DNA of 64,000 bases from Atherinomorus stipes (Eukaryota; Chordata; Actinopteri; Atheriniformes; Atherinidae), in the NCBI GenBank assembly GCA_023101725.1, contig JALJCO010000083.1:166501-230500 (forward strand), given 5' to 3'. This document shows, one piece after another, positions 33,575 to 45,400 of the stretch (position 1 is the first letter of the stretch; each line of letters begins with the position of its first letter). The notes beneath the pieces were generated by a model, which did no database searches, had not been told where the DNA came from, and saw nothing but the letters and a program-made list of their open reading frames with translations. Position numbers and translations under genes: made by a program.

Positions 33575-33722
33575 AATATGCTGTCAACTTTCTCACCATT
33601 AAACTGTGGCAAAGAAAAATTGCAATACATTGTCATGTTTTTAGTATCACAATATAATGTATCACCACCCATGTATCGTACTGCATATCATATTGCCAGA
33701 CTGTGGCCAATTCACACCCCTA
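33575..33722. mobile_element. hAT-like MITE end, reverse orientation
   Basis: GTATCACAATATAATGTATC, ATGTATCGTACTGCATATCA and the terminal AATTCACACCCCTAA are the decayed right end of a TAGGGGTGT-type fish MITE. It overlaps a long but unsupported open frame. Confidence 0.5.
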
Positions 33723-35258
33723 ATATTTACATTAGAACTATGATCAGCATGAACCACGTAGCTTCAAATCAAATCTTGCTAACTCCAAATATGACCTTAT
33801 TGTGGTGCGACACAGCCATGAACAATCAGAGAAATGCTGGAAACCAGCCTCTAAGGTTTCTGCAACAGAATATTTTGATCAGTCACACCAACCATGTGAC
33901 AGATTTAATAGAACTAATGAGTAAAGATGTGAGTGAGTGTGATGCGATGGGCGATCATTTTAACTTTCACCGATGCCATTTCTGCAGAATCAAGCGTTTC
34001 ACATCCTGCCTGGAAATCACATCAGAAACGGATCATTTACATGCACATGACTGCAAAATTGATTTGAAACAGCTAGAAAAAATTGAGATGAGGAAATTGG
34101 GTGCAGATTTGTCTCTCACTAATACTGACATGGATCCATTTTTTTTCTTTAGTCATTTGTTTGGCGACAGATTAATTACAGTAATCTGAAAATTCTGGGT
34201 ACAGAGCCCATCAGACAGATCAGATGTGTGTGTGGAAGTAAGGGAGAGAAAATCCTTGTTTTAAAGACAATAATCGGTTGTAGATCATTCATGGGGCAAT
34301 TAAATTCAACCGCTATTTGAGAAAGGGATGATGTTTAATACAAGTTTAATAGCTGGTCTTTCCTCTTATGACAAGTTTGCAATAACAAAAAAAAGTAGTT
34401 GATTTAATTCTGCATCATACATGATTTTATGCTACCATGCATCAAATTTAGCTTCAAGTACCCAAAACTGCTCAGGTGGGAACTATTGACCTGAAAATCC
34501 AGTTGATGAAAATAATACTAAGCTAAAGAAAGGACACGGAAGCAGAGGGTTGCAGAGCCTGGCAAGGAGTGGTGAAAATCTGAGGTTTAATAAAAACTAA
34601 GGTTGGTAAGGTGTGTGCAAACAGGTGTGCTGATCGGGAAAAGAGACCTGGTGGCCGGTAGCAAACTAGTAGAAAACAGACTAAAGAATATGCAGATGTA
34701 AATGAAACTCAGCAAAATTCATGATAACTTTAAATCGATTCCAAAACAATTCAAACATTAGGAAAAGAAAAATAAAATAAAAAAGTCACAGCGATGATGT
34801 CTTTGACTCTTTATCTTCCCCTTTTGTAAATCTCATCAGAAAACCTCAGGAAAGAGAAATGTAGACGAAACCAGACCTGCTTGACCATAATGAGAGCCTG
34901 ATTATAATCACTTTACCTCATAAATCAAATGCATACAGTCCGTAAAGTTGTTGCAAGTAAGATGCCCTCTGATGAAAATTTTGGTTTCTAAGACCATTTC
35001 AGCAGGAGCATGTTGTACGGAGGGCTGTTTAAATGTAAACAAACAGAGAAGCATCCCAAAGCAACTCTGAATGCAGATGGAGAAATTACCATCCAGGTGA
35101 CTCATTTCAGTGATGAGAAAACAAACCGCTTCATTGTTTTTTTCTTTTTTTGGAAAGATGCTCCAGGCATTTGGAGATACACACCAGGTTGAGTGAGACT
35201 CCCCGATAATTAAAAGGAAAAGAGTGCCAAGTGAACATGAGCCACAACAGACACATTT
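33723..35258. other. Noncoding sequence; one long open frame without a recognised domain
   Basis: The plus-strand frame 33470-34189 (239 codons) crosses from the MITE relic into this stretch. I do not accept it as a gene. The remainder shows nothing recognisable. Confidence 0.4.
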
Positions 35259-35463
35259 CAGGGGTGTTCAGCTTCAGCCCTGCAGGCTTTAGATGTTGTC
35301 CTGCTGCAACACACCTGATCCACATTCTATCTCCTCAACCGCTTGTTGTCAAGTTCTGCCCAAGCATGTTGACCCATTAATCTGATTCAGGTGCTGCAGC
35401 GGGAAACAACCAGAACCTGCAGGACTGTGGCTCTAAAGGGCCGACGGGTTTGGCCCACCCCTG
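35259..35463. mobile_element. Palindromic teleost MITE (CCTCGAGGGCC type), full-length copy
   Basis: It begins CAGGGGTGTTCAGCTTCAGC and ends GGGTTTGGCCCACCCCTG. Inner pairs CTGCTGCAACACACCTGATC and CTGATTCAGGTGCTGCAGCG, and GCAGGCTTTAG and AACCTGCAGG, are reverse complements. It has the size and form of a small hAT-like MITE. Confidence 0.65.
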
Positions 35464-36184
35464 CATTAAACATGTTTGTGCATGTTAAAAATGATAGGAC
35501 CCGTGACCCCAGTTACAGAGGGAGAATTTTATAAACAAAGACACAAAATGACAAAACCTTGAGCCTCTTGGCTAACAGCTCTGTATCTCCTTAAATGTCC
35601 CAAATTCTCTAACTAAACTGATTTGGGAAATTTTAATTTCCAAATATTTTATTAAGTGCCTGATACCAGGTTAAAGCGCATCTTTCACGTTCTTTATACC
35701 AGCAGAAAATTATTCCCCGAGGTGAGGCAGTAACTGATTTTTCTCTTGGGTTTACAAAAACTAGGAAGTGTTTCTTTAAAAAAGGAGGGGGCATAAAACT
35801 CTCCTTCACAAACAATGGGTGGTTTTGGAATCATGTGACCTCTGATGTCAGAGTAGGTGAAGTCATGTGAATTTCACAGCTGACCAATGCTAAACAATAA
35901 CCGATAAATGGCTGGAAAACATCTTTCTTATCATCCGTCTTCTTTCTGAACCTCACCTTAACAGCTGAGGCTTAACTCTCCAGGCCAGCACCTTCTTGAT
36001 CACCACCAGAGACATCTTTAGCCGGCGCAGCTGCTGGAGCTTCTGCCAGGTTTCAGTGTTTGTTTCTGTTCCTCTCAACAACTCAAGTTCAAAGCCGGAG
36101 GCAGGACTCATAAACGCCCGTACACATGATTTGTGGCAAAAACACTTTGTGCTGGCCTTTCCATTGTTTTCCTACGGAGAAAGC
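35464..36184. other. Noncoding sequence, nothing recognised
   Basis: No repeat or exon is supported. Confidence 0.4.
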
Positions 36185-36192
36185 GGTGGCGC

Positions 36193-36383
36193 CAGAGGTG
36201 TCAAAAGTAGAAGTAAAAGTAGTTTTCAAGTACAAATCCTGCCATGTTTTTGGATCTGCCAATACATTTAGACAGCAGTTTTCACTCATTCAGCTAATTA
36301 AACCCAGCTGGTTCAGTGGTTGGTTGGAAAACCTGCTGGACAGGGTTTCTACATCTACTTCTACCCAGTTTTTGACACCTCTG
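36193..36383. mobile_element. hAT MITE, 191 bp, with 8-bp target duplication
   Basis: The ends CAGAGGTGTCAAAA and, reversed, CAGAGGTGTCAAAA are identical over 14 bp. The flanks GGTGGCGC (36185-36192) and GGTGACAC (36384-36391) match at six of eight positions, as expected for an aged hAT duplication. No coding sequence is present. Confidence 0.8.
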
Positions 36384-37477
36384 GGTGACACCGACTCATG
36401 GAGACCGGGGAGAGATGATTCAATCCGCCCGCAGCCTACAGGACTGTTGCCACGTCAGTTCTGGACATGTGTTTTCTCCGCTGCCTTTTCAGCACAAAAT
36501 CCTGGGAAAAGCGAGGGTTTCCGACCGCAGAGTAACTAGAAGAGGAAGGAAACTCTCGTCCCTCCAGACTGACTCATGTTCGGCATCCAGGACGTCTTCT
36601 CTACCTTCCCACTCGATTCATGTCGGCTCCTCGGTCACTTTCAGCAGCTCACACTGACTTTTGTCCACATTTGGTCTCCGAAAATATATAAAAGTGCTTT
36701 GTATGAGCCGTGAGACGGTGTTGCTGCTAGCAGACATCAGTGGACAGAGTCAAAGGGAAAATGTCCCGCTGCTGTGTTTTGTTGAGGTGTAACGAAGCCG
36801 GTTGTTGCAAAGTAAACACACAGACACGGTCGATGTTCGGCGGACATTCATGTCCCAGATGATCCACTGAAACGGAGTCCGTCTCCTCTAAATGGAGATT
36901 CAACAGCAACTGTTGCTTAAACACACTTAAAACCTCAACAAATACATAATGATGGTTGCTAAAATAAAATAAATTAATCATATAAACAGGAACAGATTTT
37001 TAAAACTGATACACTACAAGAGCTTCTACATGCTGTATGTTCAAAATGAAAGTTGGCCTTTAAGGTTACAGGGCAACATACCGGTAATAATAGAGTCCTA
37101 ATATCATGGTCCTCTGAGGGGCCATGTTTAGGATTCTATGACATCTATTCTTTAGGTTTCAGACTGGCGCTGAGTGGCTCCTCAACATACCTTGGGGCAA
37201 AATGAAAAGTAGTTGGGAAATGAAAATGACTGCATTTATGCTAATGAATCTATTTTGAGGCAGGTTTTTTGTGTACCTATTCCAAAAGAGAAATAAGGAT
37301 GGGAAAGGGATGTTTTGGGATGATGCTTATAACCAAGCTAAGTTGCATTTCCTAATCCTAACCAAATATCTTTTTTAAAATGACAAAAACAAACGTAATT
37401 TTGATTGGAAAAATTGGGTATCCATGGCGAAGAGTCTGGTGCCATTTTGGCTCCTCTTTCCTGTGGACTCAACTCCT
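36384..37477. other. Noncoding sequence, nothing recognised
   Basis: 36390-36660 is moderately GC-rich and open in more than one frame, but it shows no domain or convincing splice context. Confidence 0.4.
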
Positions 37478-37575
37478 GGTTGAGGCTCACAGCCGTCCTT
37501 CCTGGTTCTGATTCTTCTGGAAGTTTCTTCCTGTGAAAGGGAACTTTTTCTTCTCCATTGCCTCCTCCCTGATGG
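37478..37575 (-). repeat. Dispersed teleost repeat fragment (family of 12541-12700)
   Basis: TCTGGAAGTTTCTTCCTGTG and AAAGGGAACTTTTTCTTCTC are reverse-strand versions of the CCTCCAGCAGAACC-type repeat. Confidence 0.5.
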
Positions 37576-40500
37576 ACAGTTGAATCAGTTTTCCTCAGCA
37601 GCTTTTTTATTGACAATGAATGAGCATAAATTGGACAAATGTGGATTCTAATTAATTCATTGAATTGGATTTTAATAAACTGGATTGAATTGGACCGTAT
37701 CCTTTTAAGTAGATGAGATTACTTTTGTATTGAATCGGTGCTGTTTAAATAAGCTGAACTTTATTGAATAAATGAGACCATAATCATGGACATCACATTC
37801 CATTCTACTTATTGACCTCTTACTTGGTTTCACACGTGGACCTTTAAGAGGCCGAGTCTTAAATCTTCTTGTAATCAGTTTCTGTTCAGATCTGAATTTG
37901 CTCCGTTGAGGCACTGGGGGGTTATTTCCATGCCGGTGCTCTGACGAGGCACAGAGCTCAATAAACAAGATCAAATTGCACAGACAGACAGGGGATGAGC
38001 TGTTGCTATGACAACCACTAACACCATTTCTCCACAGAATCGAGATTCCTCATTCTATATGCCGGAGATGCAGCAAACTCTGATCCAGCCGGTCTTAGAG
38101 AATGGCAGACAAACAAGGCACTCGTCATTGCGAGTATCCCAGGGTGGATGTCGTGACCCGGTGGCATCTGTACTGTATATGTACACAGACTTTGGGAGAA
38201 AACAGAGAAAGCTCCCACAAAAGCATTCAATTAGGGAGAAACGTGAGCATTGGTTGCTTTTATTCATGCAAATAGTGAGCAGACACACTTATATTAGAGA
38301 ATCCCCAATTAATCTTCATGAACCCCCCAATTTCAAACTAAAAACTGTTTCCGATGGGATATACATGTTTGTCATTATAAAGCAATGAGATGAAGACAGA
38401 GCGGCATATTTGTTGTCTATATTGTATATTTAAAAAAAAGGATTTTCAACACATGTTCCAAACAAACGTCACACACGAAGCAGCTGTCACAAACACACAA
38501 ATAATTAAAAGCTAATATATTCTCCCCCTTGTTGTCATTTCCAATGTGTGCCGAGTTGGTTGATAGCAACGCAGCTGATAAACTAACAAAGGAGTGCCCC
38601 GAAAACCCCCGAACCAATGCCATATTTCATATCTTGTATGTAAATCCCAATCAACAAAAACTTTTAGGGGTTCTTGCAACCCGCAACCCAGTTTCATGCA
38701 CTACAGGGAGACATTTTTTTGTATTTTACTCCTTGAATTCACAGGACAATCCATATAACCAGGGCCCGGTTTTTCAAAAGTAATCCAAGTGCAGCCTACA
38801 TTAATCCCTATTTATCCATAAGGTTTTCTTTTAAATGTTTTCAATAATCTGGCTAATGGGATGAGGTAGGCTTAAGCCTGTTTGGGTTTTGAATATAGGG
38901 CTACAGGCAAGTATACGTTTGCATGAAACACTCCCCAAATAGTTCTTTTGACTCAATTCTACTATTCTACTTGTTGCTACTTACATATCTATCAATGTTC
39001 ACTTCCCATCCTATCTGAGCTCTTTGCCCAACAGCGGGTCTAAATTCAGGGTGGATTTTGCTGATTACGGGCTGCTCCGTCTCCCCCATTATATGTACGC
39101 TGGAGGACAATTTAACGAAATATCGCCAGAAGGAGTCAAAGTGATAAATAAATTTACCGGTGAGTAAATGCGCAAAGTGCAAAGTTCTGAGCTGCCCAGG
39201 CATCATAGGAGTGGCAAAAGAGGGCAAGCGAGGCTGCAGAGAAAGCCACACGGTGGCTTTGGATAAAAAGGGCTGATCCGTGGACTGATCCGTGGACTGC
39301 TACCAGGACGCAAGTCGGGGCTTGATCAGTCCTGGCTGGGTCACCTGGGCGAGCGTGTATGATGTTGCGAGACCCGAAACACCCTATGACCCCAGCCCAG
39401 GATACATCACTGAGGATGCATCCCAGTGCATGTTGAAAAAAAAGAAAGTTAACCTGTAAGGCCTGATTTTCCAAAATAGACCCATCAGATCTTCTGATCA
39501 AGGCCCAGTTGTTTCACACTTGTTTCTGAGAGCAGAATGGGAGTAAACTTTGATGTCTGTGGTCCCAGACTTGGATTTCATCCAGGAGGCAGGACATGTA
39601 TCTATCACCGGCGCTTCAAATAACAGCTGTGAATCTCTTTTCAAAACAGAGCTGCATCGTGATCTTAGAAGCTGCACAACTGGAGGAAACGTCTGTCTGT
39701 CCACGATGAGAAATTAGCATCCACAATCTGATCCTGCTCTGAATGGTTTCCTCTGTATACCTGCACACGTGCACTCTCAGATGTTGATGAATAGAAGTTA
39801 AAATGCATTTTTCTCCCCAGCAATTTTTTTGTGCCATTATACCTTCATACTCCCCTATTCCGCCTGTCTCTGTGTTCACAAATCTCTTTCAAACCTGTTT
39901 ATCTGTAGAAAAGCACCGAGGCTATTAGGATGGATTCAGCATCAATAAATGAGGCAGTTGTGGCGTCAGTGGCGCTGCCTGCCAGGATAACCGAATGCCT
40001 GTAATTTCACAGCTCTGGGAACGGTGGATCCTGTAGAGACAACTGAGGATGTTTCACCTGCAACGGAAAATGGAATAGAGAGGTGTTTTAGGCTGCTTGC
40101 AAGATGTTTTCATAAGTAAAATAAAACAATAATGTTGGTGCCATCCTGTATGTTACTTTAAAAATAAAATCCATCTGTACAAGCATCCATGTGAATCAGT
40201 GATGCTGCTTGAATGTAAAAAGGGGCTTTGTGTGGGGGGTGCTTAATTTCTTACAACCTTTAAAAAAATATAAAAGGACATTTGACAAAAATGAAGGCAG
40301 CTACCTGCTGTATTATGGGTAATAAATACAGTGATATTTACCCTAAAGCAGAAATAGTGGCTCTAATGTGGGTTCAGTAACAGCATGTGGAGGCCACTGG
40401 GTGCATACATCATGTTCTCCATCAACATCTGTCACTCGGGTTCCATTGAAACCAGGCATGAGTGCAACTGCACTGCAATAAGAGTTGGAACGAGCTCCTG

Positions 40501-43019
40501 CCTGCTCTCTATAGTTTAGGCTAAATGGATGTGAGGCCAAGGCCATTTTTACAGTGACAACCAACTGTGTTGCAGGGATGGATCATCAGTCAACCCCTCC
40601 TCCCACCTACAGGGCACCATCACTCTCCTTCACTTTCTCCTCTGCCTTTCCTCTTTGTGAGGGGGAGCTGTGCACGGGATGCATAAGTGAGGGAGAAAAG
40701 AACTGAGCGGAAAATAAATGTTGTTGCTGGTGCTGAATCATCTGCTGGATGGTGAATGGAGGAGACAGACAAACACAGATAAAGTGGGAGAGACGAGTGG
40801 AATGTGTTACATTAAAATACCCAGAGGATAGTAACCTGAGCAAACTGATACGTACACAACATCTGCTTTAAACAAGAAAAACAAACACAAAATGTGAGGT
40901 TAGAACAAGCCAGGATAGACGTGGAGAAAACTTTTTACTAAATCCACTAAAATATAACAGTTCTTCTCATTTAAAAGCAGCATTTCTGGGCTTTTAATAA
41001 ACCATCACTGGTTGATTTAAAGGAGCGATCACAGAACGGTATGTTCTGTTTCTGTTTCTGTTTTTTTTTTACATTTGGCCGTAGGCTTTTACAATAGGCT
41101 ACATCATGAAAAAAAAATCAGCTGATTTAAACGTAGCCTTCTTTTCTCAGTATTGTTGTCTGGTAAAAACTGACTGCTGCTACATACATGTACGTCTTGA
41201 TTAGGATGTCTGAAGAGAGCCCGGAAGCTGAGGGAATGATGTGGGGGTCTCCTGAGGTCCCCTGAACTAAATGAATGATGGAAGCATTTGCGGTGAACAC
41301 AAAATGACAGAAAGACAGAGCAAAAGTTTCAGTTTACCACAGTTAGATTTGTGAAATTAGCATATTGACATTACGATAAACCATCGTAATTACAACAAAA
41401 ACATTCCTTCAGTTTCGTTGAGAGACCTAAAATGGTGCAGCATGACAATAGAGCTGTCCGAGTCCTGAACGGTTATATTTTCCTAACTATGTATGCAAAC
41501 ATTAACTTAACTCTTCTGATCCTGACAAGCAACAATGTTAAGTACCTTTCTGCATTTACAGGAAGCAGTCTAAACCTTGCAAGCAACACCAAGTTGACCA
41601 CAGGTGACCTTGTTTTTGCCTGATTTATAGCATCCAAATCAAGGAGGAAATGCACCAAATGCTAGAAATCTCTGCAGTCATCACTTTCATTTCACATTTA
41701 AACTTCCTGAATGAACTTTGTGGTAATGGAGCCAAGGCTGACTAGAAAAATGAAAAAGTATGCCATTGTAGACACTAGCTCACTTCTTAATTAACTCCTT
41801 TTCTGGCTCATTTTAAAACCTTTTTGATCTACAGAAGATGTCAAAGTGTATTCATGCAGGAAATTACAAGTCATTTAATACTTTTGCTGTAGTTTTACGA
41901 CTAAAATGGTCAAAAACCAAGAGCTCATGCTTTATTTATTCTAATACTCTGCAATGTGAGGATGATGCCTCAAACATTTAAAGATCACTGCAGGGCATAC
42001 ACGGTCGTATTTACTCTACAACAAAATATTCATCACACTGAAGGTGAGAAAATTATTTCTAAAGCCTAATGCATCAAACTGCACAAATTACAGCCACCTC
42101 CCCATCCCCCCCCTGACATTTCTAATAAAAATAATCACATCTTGGCATCTGGAAATGTGAATCTTACCTCTGTGCTGGGTAAACGCTCCTCTTTCCTCTT
42201 CTGGCTCAGAAATGAACACTCTGAACATCTGGCCAGCTGAACAGACCTCGAGTTCAGCGCCAAGGTTTCTGAAAACCACGTTCAATGCCACCATTTGTAA
42301 AGGCGACTGCTGAATTTAAATCTGATTTGGACATAATTTTACAACAGTGTTGAGAATATTAATGCTACAAGACAACAGAACATACAAATAAACAAGTGAT
42401 TGCATCTGAGGTAAGTAAATAAATACATTTCAAAAGCAAAGATTTTTTCATTTAAACCTTGTATCTGCACAAAGAAGTCAGAACATTTCTAAATCTGGTT
42501 TTATATCCCATCGATTATTATTATTCAGTGTATTCAGTTACCTTTGTTTCCACCAGGCCTTCTCACCACCTCATGCTCATGTGCAGTTAGCTTCCTCACT
42601 TTCCTGTCATTTGTCTCAGTAAATTAACTCCTTGGTGTCTCTTGCATATTTTCTATGCACTTCAATTTCTGTTTTTAGACTTCCTAGTTTTCAGTTAATC
42701 ATCCTCTTCATTTTTAACTACATGCTATATTGAAACTGCGAACTGAAGCTTTAAATTCACTAGCTAGTTGTTGCATTTGTTTGCTAGCTGCTTGAGGATG
42801 CAAGTGTTGCAAACTGAATAAATAAGAGTTGCTGCTGCTTGAGAGTTACATACTGTATATGTTTGTTACTAAAACAAAGAGGCTTGAGCCTCAATAGAGG
42901 CAAATGATAACTGTAAATGTAAAGTTGAAGAGGGGAACTGCGGAAATCATGATCTGCGGACACGTTTTGATTGGTTGCAAGAGCTTCTGCCTTTAGCAGA
43001 GCTCAAGTTGAGGGCACAC
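37576..43019. other. 5.4 kb without a recognised gene
   Basis: Small items only: CAGGGCCCGGTTTTTCAAAA at 38759, resembling a DNA-transposon end; a 12-bp direct repeat TGATCCGTGGAC at about 39272-39295; and a TGTTTC microsatellite near 41045. Open frames at 38008-38388 and 39154-39501 (minus) have no domains. No exon of a neighbouring gene was recognised, though short exons could be missed. Confidence 0.4.
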
Positions 43020-43102
43020 GGTGAGTTTTTGGCCTCACGAGGCAAAAAATATCAAACTTGTTTGATTTTCACCTCAAGGCCTCGTGAGGCAGAAAACTCA
43101 CC
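43020..43102. repeat. Hairpin-forming inverted repeat
   Basis: 24-bp arms at 43020-43043 and 43079-43102 pair with two mismatches. The loop contains a second small palindrome, ATCAAAC-TT-GTTTGAT. The surrounding 42990-43205 has further pairs (CTGCTGAGC and GCTCAGCAG), suggesting a foldback MITE. Confidence 0.75.
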
Positions 43103-43484
43103 AAAAATCAGGCGCACACAGTTAGTTATCTGCTGAGCAAACGGCCTCAAATGACTTTTAGCTCAGCAGAAAGCTCTTGTGTGCGGCAGGCATTACTCTC
43201 TTTTGTAGATTACAATATAACAAAGTTTTCACAATAAATCATAATCCTCATTATCACAGTATTATCCTTAATTATACTCAATAATAACAGTAATCATAAT
43301 TATCTCTTTAAAATCACAATGCACAATACTTAACAATGATAACACTAATGAATTAATATACAAAATACATGGTTTTCAGTAGGTCTTATTAATTTCTACC
43401 AATTGTTTAATTATATTGTATTTAAATATTTGTTTAAATTTTCCTATAGTTTGTGTATCTAAATCTTAGTACTTATATTATTTA
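43103..43484. other. AT-rich noncoding sequence
   Basis: ATAATCA-like words are frequent; nothing else is recognised. Confidence 0.4.
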
Positions 43485-43600
43485 CATCTCGACTGTGTAT
43501 TATATTATTAGGTTTAAATGTGTGATGTGAACAGCATCTTGTTGCAGCTGAAGTTGTTTTAAAGGGCTTTATGAATAAAGTTGAGTTGAGTTGAGCTGAT
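43485..43600 (+). mobile_element. LINE/SINE 3' tail with GTTGA repeat
   Basis: TTTTAAAGGGCTTTATGAAT and AAAGTTGAGTTGAGTTGAG form a short retroposon tail of the kind seen at 18395-18533. Confidence 0.55.
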
Positions 43601-43960
43601 GCCCTCAGTTAGGACAGTTTTAAACAGATTATTGGATAAAACTTAATTTGCAACTCCAACACAGCAAATGCATCTTAGAAATGCAGCTTTTTCTTCAGTC
43701 TGTTTACACAGAAGGTCTCTGCTGTATTTTGTCAGAATCACTCAGAAAATATGTGCTATACCACGCTGCAGATCTCAAACGTCCGTCTGTCCGAGGGCCA
43801 TTCTTTTTAAATAGGATCAAGCGTATCCCTGACATCATTACTGCAATGATGGAAAGATTTGAAGAGAGAAGTCCATCCTCGAGCGATCATTATGGGCTAT
43901 GATCTGTCTTGCAAATGCAGAAAAGCTGCTGAAAGACAGCAAAAGAATAAATGCATTCAG

Positions 43961-44014
43961 CAGAAGTGCTCATCCTCCCCGCGGCTGCAGAAGTGCTCAT
44001 CCTCCCCGCGGCTG
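43961..44014 (+). repeat. Perfect 27-bp tandem duplication
   Basis: Positions 43961-43987 are repeated exactly at 43988-44014 (unit starts CAGAAGTGCTCATCC and ends CCGCGGCTG). There are two copies. Confidence 0.95.
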
Positions 44015-44756
44015 CACGGCAACAGAAGGAAGACAGTTAAACTCAGGTTTGCTTTGGTGAGTGAAACACACTGACCCGGACTGAACCTCATCCACTCCAT
44101 GATTTTTACTGAAGTAGTGATGCATTTAAAGTCCAAATGTGACAGAGTCCCAGTTTGTTTACTCTGCTGTTGAGTCTTTCTGTGGAGTTTGTTTCAGTGT
44201 CTATTTTTTTTTAAGTAACTTGACTGACGGAGCAGCAAAACTTGCCATGAAAGTCGATGAAATGCTGTGCAGCATGCGAGCTGTTCAGCTCTCACCGACA
44301 ATAAAAACACCACAAACAAACTTGCAAATAATATTTGGGATTTTAAGCAATCATCCAAACAAAGGTAACGATCCACAACAACCCCCACCCTCCACCCCTC
44401 CTTTTAAGACCTTCTATTTGCTGTTTGGGAGGCAGATTTTATGGCTCCAACGCTGTTATTAAAAAGCAGATGCAGGTATGAAACTGGTGCATTTGTATGC
44501 AGTTTGCACACAAATTATGTGATCAGAATGAAAAATATCTGCAGATTTACAAATATAAATGGCCATCTGAGTGCATCTACAGATGACTGGCACCAAAATC
44601 AGCATACAGCCAGTAATTTTAGAGGATTACCGCCTCAGTATGTAAAGCCTTCCACCAGTAATCCAGGGGTGAGGTGCTTTTCTGCAGATAGCCAACAGTG
44701 ATGAGTCACATGATGTAAAGCTGAAGGCCCAAACAAAAACCTGATAAAAGAAGAGA

Positions 44757-44770
44757 GGGGGGGGGGGGGG
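44757..44770 (+). repeat. G14 homopolymer
   Basis: Fourteen consecutive G follow AAGAGA. A G12 run lies at 46242-46253. Confidence 0.9.
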
Positions 44771-45064
44771 TATTTAGAGAACAGCCTGAGTTGAAGTCTT
44801 GGAGTTCGATGTGTCAAAACAGTTGTTGAAAATATTTGTATAGGGGCTCTGGATCATATGCAGAGCAAAAGTGAAGAAGTACCTCCAGACTCCTGGATTT
44901 TATGACACTTTTTTTTTTGACATTTGCGAGCCAAAATGTTTTTTTTGTTTTTTGTCTTTTTGCAGTTTTTGTGAGAAATTGTGACAAAAACTGCAGCAGC
45001 TTTTGGCGTTTTTTGTCTTGCAGAAGCAACAAAGATTTGTCAAATATTATTATATTTATACTAT

Positions 45065-45160
45065 TACTATACTATACTCACAGTTGTCTGCATATATCGG
45101 TAGATATTAGAATTTAAGAGTTGGACAATATTGGATATCAGTAAAAGAACATCCCTAGTT
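45065..45160. mobile_element. TATCGG-type MITE terminal fragment
   Basis: CATATATCGGTAGATATTAG, AATTTAAGAGTTGGACAATA and AACATCCCTAG match 20978-21085. Only the terminal part is present. Confidence 0.6.
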
Positions 45161-45239
45161 AACATGCACTGTATCACCTGGTTTGGTTGGACCAAAAGTA
45201 AGTTGTGTTGTCAGCTGTATTTACATACAGTAGATTTTA

Positions 45240-45400
45240 TTCAGGAGTTCAAATCTGCACAGATTTTTAAAAAAAAAGATATTCTCTCTTTTTTCCAATT
45301 TTATTTCATTTATCTTTTTAATGCTTTCTTTTCTTTTGATGTAAAGCACTTTTAAATGTTGTGTATCTCAAATGTGCTATTCAAGTAAACTTGCCTAGCC
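45240..45400 (+). mobile_element. LINE 3' tail fragment
   Basis: GATGTAAAGCACTTTTAAAT, GTGTATCTCAAATGTGC and TATTCAAGTAAACTTGCC have the form of a fish LINE 3' end. Confidence 0.55.

Larger units (their letters stand above)
43601..45064. other. Noncoding sequence
   Basis: It includes the 27-bp tandem duplication and a G run. Open frames here lack domains. Confidence 0.4.

Noticed and set aside
38008..38388. 126-codon plus-strand frame
   Set aside because: No domain, splice context or codon pattern; consistent with chance.
38759..39510. Possible Harbinger-type element starting GGCCCGGTTTTTCAAAA
   Set aside because: A convincing matching inverted end and target duplication could not be found.
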